Positions 26,624 through 35,014 of a stretch of 64,000 nt of DNA are shown here, piece after piece. Source of the stretch: Pseudarthrobacter enclensis (GTDB lineage: Bacteria; Actinomycetota; Actinomycetes; Actinomycetales; Micrococcaceae); NCBI RefSeq assembly GCF_001457025.1, contig NZ_KQ758601.1:248001-312000 (forward strand). The letters run 5' to 3'. The notes under the pieces are model-generated. The model was not told the DNA's origin and did no database searches. It saw only the letters and a list, made by a program, of their open reading frames with translations. The first letter of the stretch is position 1. Each line of letters starts with the position of its first letter. Made by a program: the position numbers and the translations under genes.

Positions 26624-27556
26624 ATGAGTGAATCCCCAGAAAACAACTCCCCGCAGCCGCATGTCCCCCGCCCGGTGACCCCGGGAACGCAGGCGTCGTT
26701 CGGTACGTACGGCGGCCGGCCGGTCAGCTTTGTGCGCCGCGGCACCCGCCTGCAGGGCCGGCGCCAGGCCGCGTGGGATGAGCACGCCGACCGCTGGGCC
26801 GTGGACGTCCCCCGCCACGTCGCCAACACCTCGGTCCACCCCGACTACACGTTCGACGCCGAGGCCGAGTTTGGCCGCAAGGCACCCCTGATCGTGGAAA
26901 TCGGATCCGGCCTGGGCGACGCCGTGTGCCACGCCGCCGAAGAAAATCCGGACACCGACTTCCTCGCCGTGGAGGTCTACACGCCCGGGCTTGCCAACAC
27001 CATCATCAAGATCAACAGCCGGGGACTCACCAACGTCCGCGTGGTCGAAGCCAACGCCCCCGAGGTGCTCGCCACCATGCTCCCGGAAGGGTCCGTGGAC
27101 GAAGTGTGGGTCTTTTTCCCGGACCCCTGGCACAAGTCCCGGCACCACAAGCGCCGGCTCATCCAGCCTGAGTTCGCTGCCCTGGCCGGCCGGGCCCTGA
27201 AGCCGGGCGGGCTGTTCCGGATTGCCACCGACTGGTCCAACTACGCCATCCACGTCCGCGACGTGATGGCCGGGTCACCGGACTTCGAGAACCTGCACAC
27301 GGGCGAGCGGAGCGGGCCGGAGAGCCCGCTGACCCAGGTATGGCAGTCCGGTGTCGAAACGGTGGTGGGCGGCGCGCCGGTCCGGGAAGGCCGCGCCCCC
27401 GTCAGCACCGGGCACACCGGCCCCAATGAGGGCGTGGACGAGACCGGCGGATGGGCTCCCCGGTTCGAAGGAAGGATCCGGACCAGCTTCGAGGCCAAGG
27501 CCCACGAAGCCGGCCGGCTGATCTTCGATCTCTGCTACCGCCGGCGCCAGGGCTAG
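26624..27556 (+). CDS. trmB: tRNA (guanine-46-N7)-methyltransferase TrmB
   Basis: 310-residue SAM enzyme that makes m7G46 in the tRNA variable loop. Diagnostic motifs: LIVEIGSGLGDAV (SAM site), DFLAVEVYTPGLA, VFFPDPWHKSRHHKRRL near 165-180 with the catalytic Asp, and RIATDWSNYA. A 60-residue basic N-terminus and a C-terminal insertion make it longer than the E. coli protein, as is common in actinobacteria. The ATG follows TATTCT by 7 nt (leaderless pattern). Confidence 0.95.
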   Translation: MSESPENNSPQPHVPRPVTPGTQASFGTYGGRPVSFVRRGTRLQGRRQAAWDEHADRWAVDVPRHVANTSVHPDYTFDAEAEFGRKAPLIVEIGSGLGDAVCHAAEENPDTDFLAVEVYTPGLANTIIKINSRGLTNVRVVEANAPEVLATMLPEGSVDEVWVFFPDPWHKSRHHKRRLIQPEFAALAGRALKPGGLFRIATDWSNYAIHVRDVMAGSPDFENLHTGERSGPESPLTQVWQSGVETVVGGAPVREGRAPVSTGHTGPNEGVDETGGWAPRFEGRIRTSFEAKAHEAGRLIFDLCYRRRQG

Positions 27557-27566
27557 CGAGCCGCGG

Positions 27567-27584
27567 CAGCGTCAGCTGACGCTG
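27567..27584. repeat. 18-bp perfect palindrome between convergent genes
   Basis: CAGCGTCAGCTGACGCTG reads identically on both strands and overlaps the stop codon of the 27572 gene, 11 nt after trmB. It may be a terminator stem. Confidence 0.5.
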
Positions 27585-28018
27585 ATGGCGGACACCACGT
27601 CCTTGAGCAGCTCCAGCCGCGGCTCGGTGTTCGGGCCGGCATACGGCCAGATCACCACGACGCCGATGAACCGGCCGTTTTCCAGGACGCCGACCGTGGC
27701 CGCCACCTTGGGTGATCCCTCGGCGTCGTCGTAGCCCACCACCACGGCGTACGAGGACTTGCCCGGCAGGCCGAGCTCGCCTTCGGCCAGCTGAGTGCCG
27801 CCGCGCTCTTCGCGGTAGAAGTCCGCCATGAGGTGCGCCCAGCCTGTGGCCTGAGGCGCGTCCTGCACGGAGTTGTCATCCTTGATGACGGTGACCAGGA
27901 CACCGCCCAGCAGTCCGAACTGCTCGGTGTTGGGTCCGGCGCTGGAATCGTCCAGGACCTGCGTGTGCTCAGGGAAGTCCGCGGTAAACCCCAGCGGGGA
28001 TTCGACGTGCACTGACAT
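27572..28018 (-). CDS. Uncharacterised 148-residue partner of the WXG100-domain protein
   Basis: I do not recognise a firm family. The protein has no signal peptide or membrane segment and reads as an alpha/beta fold: alternating strands (FTADFPEHTQVL, GGVLVTVIKDD), one helix (WAHLMADFYREE) and paired C-terminal strands (ATVGVLENGRFIGVVVIW). The pattern is similar to small LpqN-like or Mog1/PsbP-like domains. It starts 4 nt after the WXG100 gene stop, so both are made from one mRNA. An immunity, chaperone or escort role for the neighbour is possible but unproven. Confidence 0.6.
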   Translation of the reverse strand: MSVHVESPLGFTADFPEHTQVLDDSSAGPNTEQFGLLGGVLVTVIKDDNSVQDAPQATGWAHLMADFYREERGGTQLAEGELGLPGKSSYAVVVGYDDAEGSPKVAATVGVLENGRFIGVVVIWPYAGPNTEPRLELLKDVVSAISVS

Positions 28019-28022
28019 GGGT

Positions 28023-29603
28023 TCAGAGCCTCTCGAGCTTGGTGTCGTTGGGGACCTTATAGTACGTGGACACGTTGGTGGTGGCCGAACTCTCGGTCTT
28101 GACCTCCACCTCGCCCACCTTCACGTCGAACCCTGCCTCGTTGGAGGCGGTGACCACGTTGTTGACCTGGACGGTGGCGGAACCGGCCTCGTACAGCCGG
28201 GCAGCGTCGCGGGCCGCGCCGTAATCGTTCCCCAGGGCCACGTTGCGCAGGTAGCTGTCCACGACGGCCCGGTTCTCCGGGGTGTAGTCCACGTTGATTT
28301 TCACGGTGCCCTGGGTACCCACCGATACGGAGGACTCCACCTTGGCGGCCTTCACATCGGTACCCTCGGTCACGCCCTGCGCCACGGTGCCGTCCATGGA
28401 AACGGTCACGGACTCGATGTTGTTGCCCTTGTCCATGTTGACCTGCAGGCCGCCCTTGCCGGACGCCTCGAAGGTCCGTCCGTCCAGGTTGAGCTTGCCC
28501 TGGGCGGACACTTCGCCGCTGGCAGTTGCCGTGCCGTCGGTGAGGTTCCGTTCGTAGGACAGGTCGAGCTTGGCCGAACCCGAAGCGGTACCGCTTTCGC
28601 CCTCGGCCTCCAGGGACAGCGTTCCCTTGGCTTTGTCCGTCTGGCCGGTGGAGCCGTTGTCCCCGGCAGCCTCGTTGATGGTGTCCAGGATGTAGCCCGG
28701 CGGGTTCCCGGCAACGTCCTTGATGTCTCCGATGCTGTCCGGCGGGAGGTCGCGGTACATCTGCGCCCGCGCCGCCATGGCCTCTTCGACGCTGGCGAAC
28801 TTGTATTCGCGCGACACCTCGCCGCTAAGGGTGACGCCGGCGGTTCCGGAGGTGTCGTTGACGCCCAGGCCCATGTTTCCGTAGACCTTCATGGTGGCGG
28901 ACCCGTCGGCGTTCTCCACGACCTCGGTGCCCACCTCGGCGCCGCCGTGGACCCAGGCGACCCGCGCTTCGATGGAGGCCTTGCCCGTTTCGGTGTAGAC
29001 GGGGATGTCCGCCTTGGCCAGTTCCTGGAGGTGTTCCTTGGCCAGCTGCTGCGCGGACGCGGGGATGCCGCCGTCCATGCGCATGAGGTCCTTGGCGAAC
29101 GGTCCGTCCTCGCCCTCGCCCTCGATGAGGTACTTCTTGTCCGCTTCGGACAGGCCGGCCCACCACTTGGCCTGTTCCTCCGGGCTGGCGTCCAGCATCC
29201 GGTCCAGGCCGGACTCCAGTTCGCGGCGGTGTTCGGCTGCCGCGGCTGCGGCAGCCGCCTGCTCCTTCAGCCACTCCCGGGCCTTGTCCGCCAAAGACGT
29301 AATGCGGTCCCAGGTTCCTCCTCCGCCGCCCCCGCCGGTGGAGTTGGAGGACTTCTCCTGCTCATCGGCGTGCTTCATCAGCAGCTTCGAGTTGGCCCGC
29401 AGGCTGGAGACCACCTTCTCCAGGTTGGGCCGGTGGCTGGAGCTCCACTCCTGCCGGAACCGTGCGCCGTCGGCCCCCTTCCAGGGAGCGGACTGTATCT
29501 GGCCCTGGAGCGAGCCGGCACGGCTGCTCAGCAGGGACGCGGCCTGGTCCACTGCCTTGGCCAGCGCCCTCAGCTGGCTGACGTCAGCGCCGTAAAAAGT
29601 CAT
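28023..29603 (-). CDS. WXG100-like N-terminal domain protein with beta-rich C-terminus
   Basis: 526 residues. Residues 1-95 match a WXG100-type helical hairpin with the turn motif APWKGADGARFRQEW near 40-54. A Gly run (about 93-99) and an Ala-rich coiled coil (about 110-135) follow. Then comes an acidic helical part, and from about 260 a long Gly/Ser/Thr/Val-rich region of alternating short strands (SGTASGSAKLDLSYE, TGTVKINVDY). No TM segment or signal peptide is visible, as expected for a type VII secretion substrate, but no secretion gene is in the window. ATG 29603 follows GGGGGAA. The C-terminal domain is unrecognised. Confidence 0.7.
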   Translation of the reverse strand: MTFYGADVSQLRALAKAVDQAASLLSSRAGSLQGQIQSAPWKGADGARFRQEWSSSHRPNLEKVVSSLRANSKLLMKHADEQEKSSNSTGGGGGGGTWDRITSLADKAREWLKEQAAAAAAAAEHRRELESGLDRMLDASPEEQAKWWAGLSEADKKYLIEGEGEDGPFAKDLMRMDGGIPASAQQLAKEHLQELAKADIPVYTETGKASIEARVAWVHGGAEVGTEVVENADGSATMKVYGNMGLGVNDTSGTAGVTLSGEVSREYKFASVEEAMAARAQMYRDLPPDSIGDIKDVAGNPPGYILDTINEAAGDNGSTGQTDKAKGTLSLEAEGESGTASGSAKLDLSYERNLTDGTATASGEVSAQGKLNLDGRTFEASGKGGLQVNMDKGNNIESVTVSMDGTVAQGVTEGTDVKAAKVESSVSVGTQGTVKINVDYTPENRAVVDSYLRNVALGNDYGAARDAARLYEAGSATVQVNNVVTASNEAGFDVKVGEVEVKTESSATTNVSTYYKVPNDTKLERL

Positions 29604-29774
29604 GGTGTTCCCCCGGGAAGTTCGCGGTGAGTGTGAATCGCTGAAGCTTATGGTTGCACAACAGCCACCCGGGCAGCGATGGGGATCCCTCCCCATGGGG
29701 TCCCGGCTCCTGCGCGGGCCGTGTTCCGGGTTGATCCTGCGTACTGTTCCGGGCCTGACCGGCGTGGCACGATT

Positions 29775-29801
29775 ACTGGTGTGTGGGGCACGCACACCAG
29801 T
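29775..29801. promoter_or_regulatory. 9-bp inverted repeat, candidate operator
   Basis: ACTGGTGTG (29775-29783) and CACACCAGT (29793-29801) are perfect inverted repeats with a 9-nt spacer in the 263-nt divergent region between the WXG100 and DUF1206 genes. Apart from this element and weak promoter-like sequences, nothing else is seen there. Confidence 0.4.
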
Positions 29802-29866
29802 GAACCACCGCGCCGGCCCGGCGCACGCACAAAGGAACAGCCATCAAACGAGAACTGAAGCAGGCC

Positions 29867-30673
29867 GTGGATGCGGCTGAAGACGTCACGAATTCGCGGA
29901 CACTGGAGGTGCTGGCCAGGGCGGGCTTCGCGGCCAGCGGCATCCTGCACCTGCTGGTGGGCGGCATCGCCATCCGGCTGGCGGCCGGTGGTACAGGCAA
30001 TGCGGACTTCAGCGGAGCGGTGGCCGAACTCGCCACGCAGCCCCTGGGGCCTTTCCTGCTGTGGGCAAGCTTTGCTGCCTGCGCCGCCCTTGCCCTCTGG
30101 CAGGCCAGCGACGCCATCTTCGACTACAGCCACCTGCCCGCCAAGCAGAAGGCCGGGAACAAGGCCAAAGCGGCGGCCCAGGCCCTGGTGTTCGCGGGCC
30201 TGGCGCTGACGCTGTTGTCCTTTGCCCGTGGCACCGGCTCGGGCGGCGACAACCGGAAGGCCGCCAGCGACCTGACCTATTCCCTGATGAAGGCCCCGGG
30301 CGGAGTGGCGCTGCTGGTGCTGCTCGGCGCAGCCATTGCCGTCACCGGCGTCGTTTACGCCATCCGGGGCATGCGCAAGTCCTTCGAGAAGCACCTGGTG
30401 ATGCCCGCCAACCACACCGCCCGGACGGCCGTGACGGTGCTGGGCGTGACCGGTTACGTGGCCAAGGGCACCGTGCTGCTGCTGACCGGCCTGCTGATCG
30501 CCATCGCCACCTGGGAGTCCCACCCGGAGCAGTCCACCGGCCTGGACGGCGGCCTCCGCGCCCTCCGGGACCAGCCCTTGGGCGTTTACCTCCTGGCCGC
30601 GGTGGGGGCCGGGCTGATCTGCTACGGCGTGTTCATGATCGTCAGGGCCAAGCTGGCACGGATGATCGAATAG
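29867..30673 (+). CDS. DUF1206 membrane protein
   Basis: 268-residue integral membrane protein with three DUF1206 repeats of about 70 residues, each of two helices. Repeat starts read LEVLARAGFAASGILHLLVGG, then KAKAAAQALVFAGLALT, and ARTAVTVLGVTGYVAKGTVLLLTG. Function unknown; the family is common in actinobacteria. GTG 29867 is the most upstream canonical start, yet the only good ribosome site (AAAGGA, 29831-29836) lies 30 nt before it and 6 nt before an in-frame ATC (29843). The true start may be upstream at a non-canonical codon. Confidence 0.82.
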   Translation: MDAAEDVTNSRTLEVLARAGFAASGILHLLVGGIAIRLAAGGTGNADFSGAVAELATQPLGPFLLWASFAACAALALWQASDAIFDYSHLPAKQKAGNKAKAAAQALVFAGLALTLLSFARGTGSGGDNRKAASDLTYSLMKAPGGVALLVLLGAAIAVTGVVYAIRGMRKSFEKHLVMPANHTARTAVTVLGVTGYVAKGTVLLLTGLLIAIATWESHPEQSTGLDGGLRALRDQPLGVYLLAAVGAGLICYGVFMIVRAKLARMIE

Positions 30674-30719
30674 TCCGGGCCTGGCCGCCTGGCCATCCCG
30701 GCATGGCTAGGGTGGGAGC

Positions 30720-31256
30720 ATGCCCCAGGTACGCGCCGAACGACATGTCCGCACCGACCCGGAGACTGCCTTCGCCTTCTCCCAGACCACCGGCACGTTC
30801 CGGCTGCGGTGGGATCCGTTCATTTCCGGGCAGCGGTTCCTGGACGGCGCCACCCGGGCCGGCAAGGGGGTCCGGACGCGGACGCGTTCCCGGCTGGGCC
30901 TGGTCATGGTCAGCGAGTACGTGTCCTACGCGCCGCCGCGGAACGTGGGAATGACCATGGTGTCCGGTCCCTGGTTCTTTGAAAACTTCGGCGGCGGCTG
31001 GCGCTTCACGGCGGACGACGGCGGCACCAGGGCTGTCTGGAAGTACACCTTTTCGTGCCGCCCGGCCCTGCTCCGGCCGCTGATGGAGCGGATCGGCACC
31101 TGGCTGCTGGGCCGTGAAATCGAAAAACGCATCGAGGCTTTTGCCCGCGCGTGCGAGGACCCCGGGCTGCAGGCCGGCTTCCGCGAACTGCAGTCCCGGC
31201 AGGCAAGGGAAACCCCGGACGGCAGCGGCCGGGACGCCACCGCTACGGAACGGTGA
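30720..31256 (+). CDS. SRPBCC/polyketide-cyclase-like protein
   Basis: 178-residue START/Bet v1-like helix-grip protein. The N-terminal strand and helix read ERHVRTDPETAFAFSQT, followed by a Trp (LRWDPF) and a basic beta sheet; the C-terminal long helix is MERIGTWLLGREIEKRIEAFARACE. Such proteins bind hydrophobic ligands. The ATG follows TAGGGT (30708-30713) by 6 nt, the leaderless pattern. Its last 14 nt overlap the convergent anti-sigma gene. Confidence 0.75.
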   Translation: MPQVRAERHVRTDPETAFAFSQTTGTFRLRWDPFISGQRFLDGATRAGKGVRTRTRSRLGLVMVSEYVSYAPPRNVGMTMVSGPWFFENFGGGWRFTADDGGTRAVWKYTFSCRPALLRPLMERIGTWLLGREIEKRIEAFARACEDPGLQAGFRELQSRQARETPDGSGRDATATER

Positions 31257-31968
31257 TCACGGCCACGGGATGATGGGCGCCGTCCCGCAGTTCCACGCTG
31301 GAGATGCTGCCCAGCTGAATGGGCGTGGCACCGGTGACCTTGACCCGGCCGCTGGGTGTTGCCGTCCAGGCGCACGCGCGGTCCTCGCCGCCGTCGCGGT
31401 CCCTGACCCACAGCGAGAGCGTCCCGTCAGACGGCAGGCTGCTGCCGTTGACGGCGAGCTCGGTCCCCCAGGTCTTGCGGGCCATGTCGATGCTGAACCG
31501 CAGTCCCCCGCCTGACTGCACCGAATAGGTGGCATCCGGCTGCGGGGGCCGCACCAGCAGCGGCCCCGCGGCGAGGCCCACGGCCAGGGCAGCTGCGGCC
31601 GCGGCGCCTGCGAGCGCCGCCCACCGCCGTCGTAAAGTCCTGCGGCGCCGTGCCAGTTCGTGCAGCAGCGGCAGCGATTCCGGAAGGTGGCCGGCGGCCT
31701 CCCCGGCGGGTGACGGGCCCGCCGGTACTTGTTCCGCGGTTCCTGCCGCAACGCCTGCGGGTCCTGGCGTGTCGCCGGGGGCAGGGGCGAGCGCCAGTGC
31801 ATCGGCCGCAGGAAGGGCGTCCAGCAGCATGGGGAGGGTGTCCAGTCCGGCGAGGTCTTCGCGGCACACCGGGCACCGGCCCAGGTGGGCTTCGAACGCT
31901 GCCCGGTCGCCGTCGTCGAGTCCGCCCAGCAGGTAGGCGCCGAGCAGCTGGTGCGGATTGCCGGTCAC
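31243..31968 (-). CDS. Zinc-binding anti-sigma factor (RskA/RslA-like)
   Basis: 241-residue membrane protein. The N-terminal zinc anti-sigma motif is clear: His6 and then HLGRCPVC (H-x3-C-x2-C) near 28-35. One TM helix (about 120-142, Ala/Leu-rich) follows a basic stretch. The extracytoplasmic C-terminal domain has the RskA pattern (GTELAVNGSSLPSDGTLSLWVRD, VTGATPIQLG). The GTG at 31968 overlaps the sigma stop by 4 nt. It should hold the adjacent sigma factor at the membrane and release it after proteolysis. Confidence 0.88.
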   Translation of the reverse strand: MTGNPHQLLGAYLLGGLDDGDRAAFEAHLGRCPVCREDLAGLDTLPMLLDALPAADALALAPAPGDTPGPAGVAAGTAEQVPAGPSPAGEAAGHLPESLPLLHELARRRRTLRRRWAALAGAAAAAALAVGLAAGPLLVRPPQPDATYSVQSGGGLRFSIDMARKTWGTELAVNGSSLPSDGTLSLWVRDRDGGEDRACAWTATPSGRVKVTGATPIQLGSISSVELRDGAHHPVAVITVP

Positions 31969-32465
31969 GGTTCCACTCCCATCTCATCCAGGATGGTCCG
32001 CAGCGCCCGGACCGCGTAGTACGCCCGGGATTTCACGGTGCCGGCGGGAATGTTCAGCAAGGCTGCGGCCTCGTTGACCGTAAGGCGGCGGTAGTGCAGG
32101 GCCACCAGGACGTCACGGTGCTCCTTGCTGAGGCGAAGCAGGGCCTCCTCGATCAGCACCCGGTTCAGCAGCCCGTCCACGCGTTCCATCACCCCGGCCT
32201 GGCGTGCGGGGTCGCCCTCAAGGGTTTCTGCGGGGCGGCGCTGGGCCCGCCGGTAGTTGTCGATCATGATGTTCCTGGCCGTCCGGTACAGGTAGCTGCG
32301 GATGCTGCCGTTAAGGTCCGGGGCCTGCTGCCAGACACGCAGCACGGTCTCCTGCACCACGTCCTCGGCCAGCTGGGGGTCCCGGGACGCGCTGAGCACA
32401 AAGCGGCGCAGGGCCGTGCCGTGTTCGCGGTAGATGGACTCCACCGCGTCCTCGTCGAGCGGCAT
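31965..32465 (-). CDS. ECF sigma factor (SigL/SigK-like)
   Basis: 166-residue ECF sigma factor. Region 2 spans about 10-75 (YREHGTALRRFVLSASRD, SYLYRTARNIMIDNYRR) and region 4 about 105-160 with the helix-turn-helix LTVNEAAALLNIPAGTVKSRAYYAVRALR. ATG 32465 has AGGAGGGA upstream; the longer in-frame extension is not conserved-looking. It is cotranscribed with its anti-sigma through a 4-nt overlap, and a TGAACC-N16-CGTT promoter upstream suggests autoregulation. Confidence 0.9.
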   Translation of the reverse strand: MPLDEDAVESIYREHGTALRRFVLSASRDPQLAEDVVQETVLRVWQQAPDLNGSIRSYLYRTARNIMIDNYRRAQRRPAETLEGDPARQAGVMERVDGLLNRVLIEEALLRLSKEHRDVLVALHYRRLTVNEAAALLNIPAGTVKSRAYYAVRALRTILDEMGVEP

Positions 32466-32506
32466 TGCGTCCCTCCTGCCTGCGCCGTCAGCTGTCTGCC
32501 CATACA

Positions 32507-32532
32507 AACGCACGGAACCGGCCAACGGTTCA
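32507..32532 (-). promoter_or_regulatory. ECF-type promoter TGAACC-N16-CGTT
   Basis: On the minus strand TGAACC (32532-32527) and CGTT (32510-32507) are 16 nt apart, about 40-65 nt before the sigma start. The sequence agrees with the consensus I recall for the mycobacterial SigL regulon, so the sigma factor likely activates its own operon. Confidence 0.55.
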
Positions 32533-32659
32533 GCGGCACGATCCAGCGGCCCTACTGAACCATTCTTCACCCGACGGCGTTATAGGGGGCAGCTGTCTTC
32601 CCCCGCACCCGGGCTTGGCCTTGGTCCCCGGGCTGAGGGGTTTGACGGGCTGCAGGCGC

Positions 32660-33436
32660 CTATTGGTGGGGGACTGCCGGGACGGTGGTGGGCAGCGGAA
32701 GCTGCGGCGTTTCCGGCAGGGGCACCTGCGGCCGCTGGGGCAGCTTGTCCGTGACCTCGGGTGGCAGGACGCTGGGCATCGGCGCGGAACCGGGGACGTC
32801 GGCGGGCTGGCTGGAGTGGCCTCCCTGGGACGGGACGTCCCGGGGCGCGGCGGGTACGTCCGACGGCGGCGCCACAGCAGGTGCCTCCACCACCGGCGGA
32901 ACCGTGGGAACGGAGCCGGGGCCGGCCGGGCCGGCGGGCGCGGGCGCCGCCGGCTGCGCGGGGGCCGGCGAGGGATCCGGTTCGGCAGCCGGACCGGTGC
33001 CGGTCACGAACGATGTGACGGCGTGGTTGAGCTTGGTGAACGAGTCCCGGATCCCCTGCTCGGATGCCGCGGCAACGGCCCCGCCCGCGGTGAGGGAAAC
33101 CCCGAGCGCCAGGGCTGTCAGGGCGGCCCTGCGCTTGGCGCGGCGCCGCGCGGCCAGCTCGTCCACCGGCGCGGGCACCTTGCCCGTCCCCATCGCGGGC
33201 GGCGCGGCGTTGTCCGCGGCCGGTGCGGTGTTCTCCGCAGCGACTGCAGCGCCGGCCCCGGCAGCTCCGGCGCGCTGGAGCAGGGCGGCCACCGCCGGCG
33301 ACGGTTCCGGCACCCCGTCGCCGAGGGCGCGGAGCTGCAGGAGGGCGGGGCGGAGCTGGCTGTCGTCGTCCATGCCGGCGTCGGCCAGCAGCTGGTCAAC
33401 GAACCCTTCGCTGCGGGTTCCTGCGGTGTCACTCAT
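32660..33436 (-). CDS. Putative transmembrane anti-sigma factor with Pro-rich tail
   Basis: 258-residue bitopic protein. The cytoplasmic N-terminus (1-100) has a helical LDQLLADAGMDDDSQLRPALLQ-like segment followed by Ala-rich sequence and a basic ELAARRRAKRR stretch. One TM helix spans about 106-125. The outer part is a long Pro/Val/Ala tail rich in PLP and VPP. It overlaps the upstream sigma gene by 8 nt. No zinc motif is present, so the anti-sigma role is inferred from topology and coupling, as for RsdA-like proteins. Confidence 0.6.
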   Translation of the reverse strand: MSDTAGTRSEGFVDQLLADAGMDDDSQLRPALLQLRALGDGVPEPSPAVAALLQRAGAAGAGAAVAAENTAPAADNAAPPAMGTGKVPAPVDELAARRRAKRRAALTALALGVSLTAGGAVAAASEQGIRDSFTKLNHAVTSFVTGTGPAAEPDPSPAPAQPAAPAPAGPAGPGSVPTVPPVVEAPAVAPPSDVPAAPRDVPSQGGHSSQPADVPGSAPMPSVLPPEVTDKLPQRPQVPLPETPQLPLPTTVPAVPHQ

Positions 33437-34007
33437 GATTCGCCTGGTTTCTTGTGAGCGTCTGTGCCTTGAGATTGTGGAGGGCCCTGCGCTGCAGCTG
33501 TTTGATGGCCCCGGTGCTTTTGCCCATGATGGCTGCCACCTGGTCGATGGACAGATCCGCCACGATGCGCAGCGCCAGCACTTCCTGGTGTTCGTCCGGC
33601 AGCCCCTCGAGCATTGCTGCCGCGCCCGCGGTCAGTTCCACGGCGTGGTCCTCGGCGGACGGGGACGTGCGCGCGTCCTCCCCGGGATCGTACGGCGTCA
33701 GCCGGGGCCTGCGTTCGAGGCGGCGGTAGTGGTCCACCATGCGCGCGTGGGCGATGGAGAAGATCAGGGATTTGGCTCCCTGGAGGCCGCCCGTCAGCCC
33801 GTCGATCCTGGGATAGAACGCCAGGAAGACGTCCTGGGTGACGGCTTCGGGATCGTCAACACCGCGTGCCGTGAGGTAGCCCTGGACCGGGCCCGCGAAG
33901 GACTTGTAGGCAGCAGCGAACAACACAGCGGGATCTGTTCCGGCTGCGTCCTCGAACTGATTGATCTCTTCCTGGGCCAGAGTGTCCAGCACCGGCGGCT
34001 CCTCCAT
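33429..34007 (-). CDS. ECF-type sigma factor (SigD-like)
   Basis: 192-residue sigma-70 family protein. Region 2 includes VQGYLTARGVDDPEAVTQDVFLAFYPRID and IFSIAHARMVDHYRRLERRP. Region 4 has the helix-turn-helix LSIDQVAAIMGKSTGAIKQLQRRALHNLK, where GKSTGAIKQLQ is typical of the actinobacterial SigD-like branch. The ATG at 34007 lacks a good Shine-Dalgarno. The next gene, overlapping by 8 nt, is a predicted anti-sigma. Targets may include the exported protein gene just upstream. Confidence 0.85.
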   Translation of the reverse strand: MEEPPVLDTLAQEEINQFEDAAGTDPAVLFAAAYKSFAGPVQGYLTARGVDDPEAVTQDVFLAFYPRIDGLTGGLQGAKSLIFSIAHARMVDHYRRLERRPRLTPYDPGEDARTSPSAEDHAVELTAGAAAMLEGLPDEHQEVLALRIVADLSIDQVAAIMGKSTGAIKQLQRRALHNLKAQTLTRNQANHE

Positions 34008-34180
34008 TCCGGGATGGGCGTGCGCGCCCTGCCCGGCTAGGTTTGCGGGGCGCCGCCGGTTCTCCGGCCGCCCCGCGGTGTTTCACCTTCGCTGTTCCTG
34101 CCGTGCGGTCAGGCAGGTGCGATGGTCCTGCCCCCGGCAGGATCCGGACCCTGTGGTCCGGGTGCGGCATGCAGGCCGCT

Positions 34181-34223
34181 GTGGACTGCGGGGCCGGCGG
34201 CAAGGCCGGTTCCCGCAGTCCAC
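34181..34223 (-). terminator. Terminator hairpin of the exported repeat protein
   Basis: GTGGACTGCGGG (34181-34192) pairs perfectly with CCCGCAGTCCAC (34212-34223), with inner CCGG/CCGG pairs. It starts 15 nt after the stop of the gene at 34239. No U-tract. Confidence 0.7.
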
Positions 34224-34238
34224 CCTAGCCAACTGCTG

Positions 34239-34958
34239 CTAGCGGACGGAAACCGAGGGAGCGTCCACGGCGTTGCCCGGAACGGCGGGAACAGCCGGAA
34301 CTGCCGGGACCGCGGGGGCACCGTCAACGGAGGGGACGGCGGGAACGGCAGGCACTGCGGGCAGGGCCGGAGCGGACGGAAGTTCCGGGCTCTTGGCGTC
34401 CACGGAGGCCGAACCGTTGGCCGAGGCGGCAGCGTTGGCGGCGGCATCCGCGCCGGCAGCGACGTCGGCGCAGTAGCTCTCGATGTTGGCTTCGCCGTCG
34501 GCGGCGATGACCAGCGAGGAGAAGCCCTCGGAGGCTGCGTTCAGGCCACCGTGGGTGAAGGCGGTGCAGAGGCCGATGGCTGCGGCGCCGGCGGCATCCA
34601 CGGCGGAGTTGGCGGCACCGGAAACGGAGCCCTTGGCAGCAACGTTGTCCTCGTTGGCCTTGGCGTCCGCGTCGGCGGAAACGGTGGCATCGGCGTCGGC
34701 CGCAGCGGTGGCGGTGGCGTCAGAAGCAGCGTCGGCGGCAGTTTCACCGGCTGCGGTTGCCGTGCCTTCGGCGGCGTCGGCAGCGTCATTGGCCAGCTTG
34801 GGGGCAGGAGCGCCGAAGAGGTCGTGGGCGGCCTGCTGGGCTTCGGCGGGAAGTACACCGGACACGGCGGCTGCGCCGGTTCCACCTACGGCCAGGGTGC
34901 CTGCTGCGAGGACTCCGGCTGCGACCTTGCTGGTGGCCAGAACGGTGAACAAAGACAT
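34239..34958 (-). CDS. Exported protein with Pro-Ala-Val repeats
   Basis: 239 residues. The N-terminus (SLFTVLATSKVAAGVLAAG) is hydrophobic and may be a signal sequence or anchor, ending near VLPAEAQ at about 40. The middle is very Ala/Asp-rich and includes two Cys (near 137 and 170). The C-terminus is built from PAVPAVP units interrupted by SVDGA, like a cell-wall spacer. No catalytic motif is visible and I assign no function. ATG 34958 follows TGGAGAG. An ECF-like promoter lies upstream and a SigD-like gene lies downstream. Confidence 0.65.
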   Translation of the reverse strand: MSLFTVLATSKVAAGVLAAGTLAVGGTGAAAVSGVLPAEAQQAAHDLFGAPAPKLANDAADAAEGTATAAGETAADAASDATATAAADADATVSADADAKANEDNVAAKGSVSGAANSAVDAAGAAAIGLCTAFTHGGLNAASEGFSSLVIAADGEANIESYCADVAAGADAAANAAASANGSASVDAKSPELPSAPALPAVPAVPAVPSVDGAPAVPAVPAVPAVPGNAVDAPSVSVR

Positions 34959-35014
34959 AAAACTCTCCAAACCTTGACGACTTGTCGGTGGGGCCCGTGG
35001 GCCCATCACCCCCT

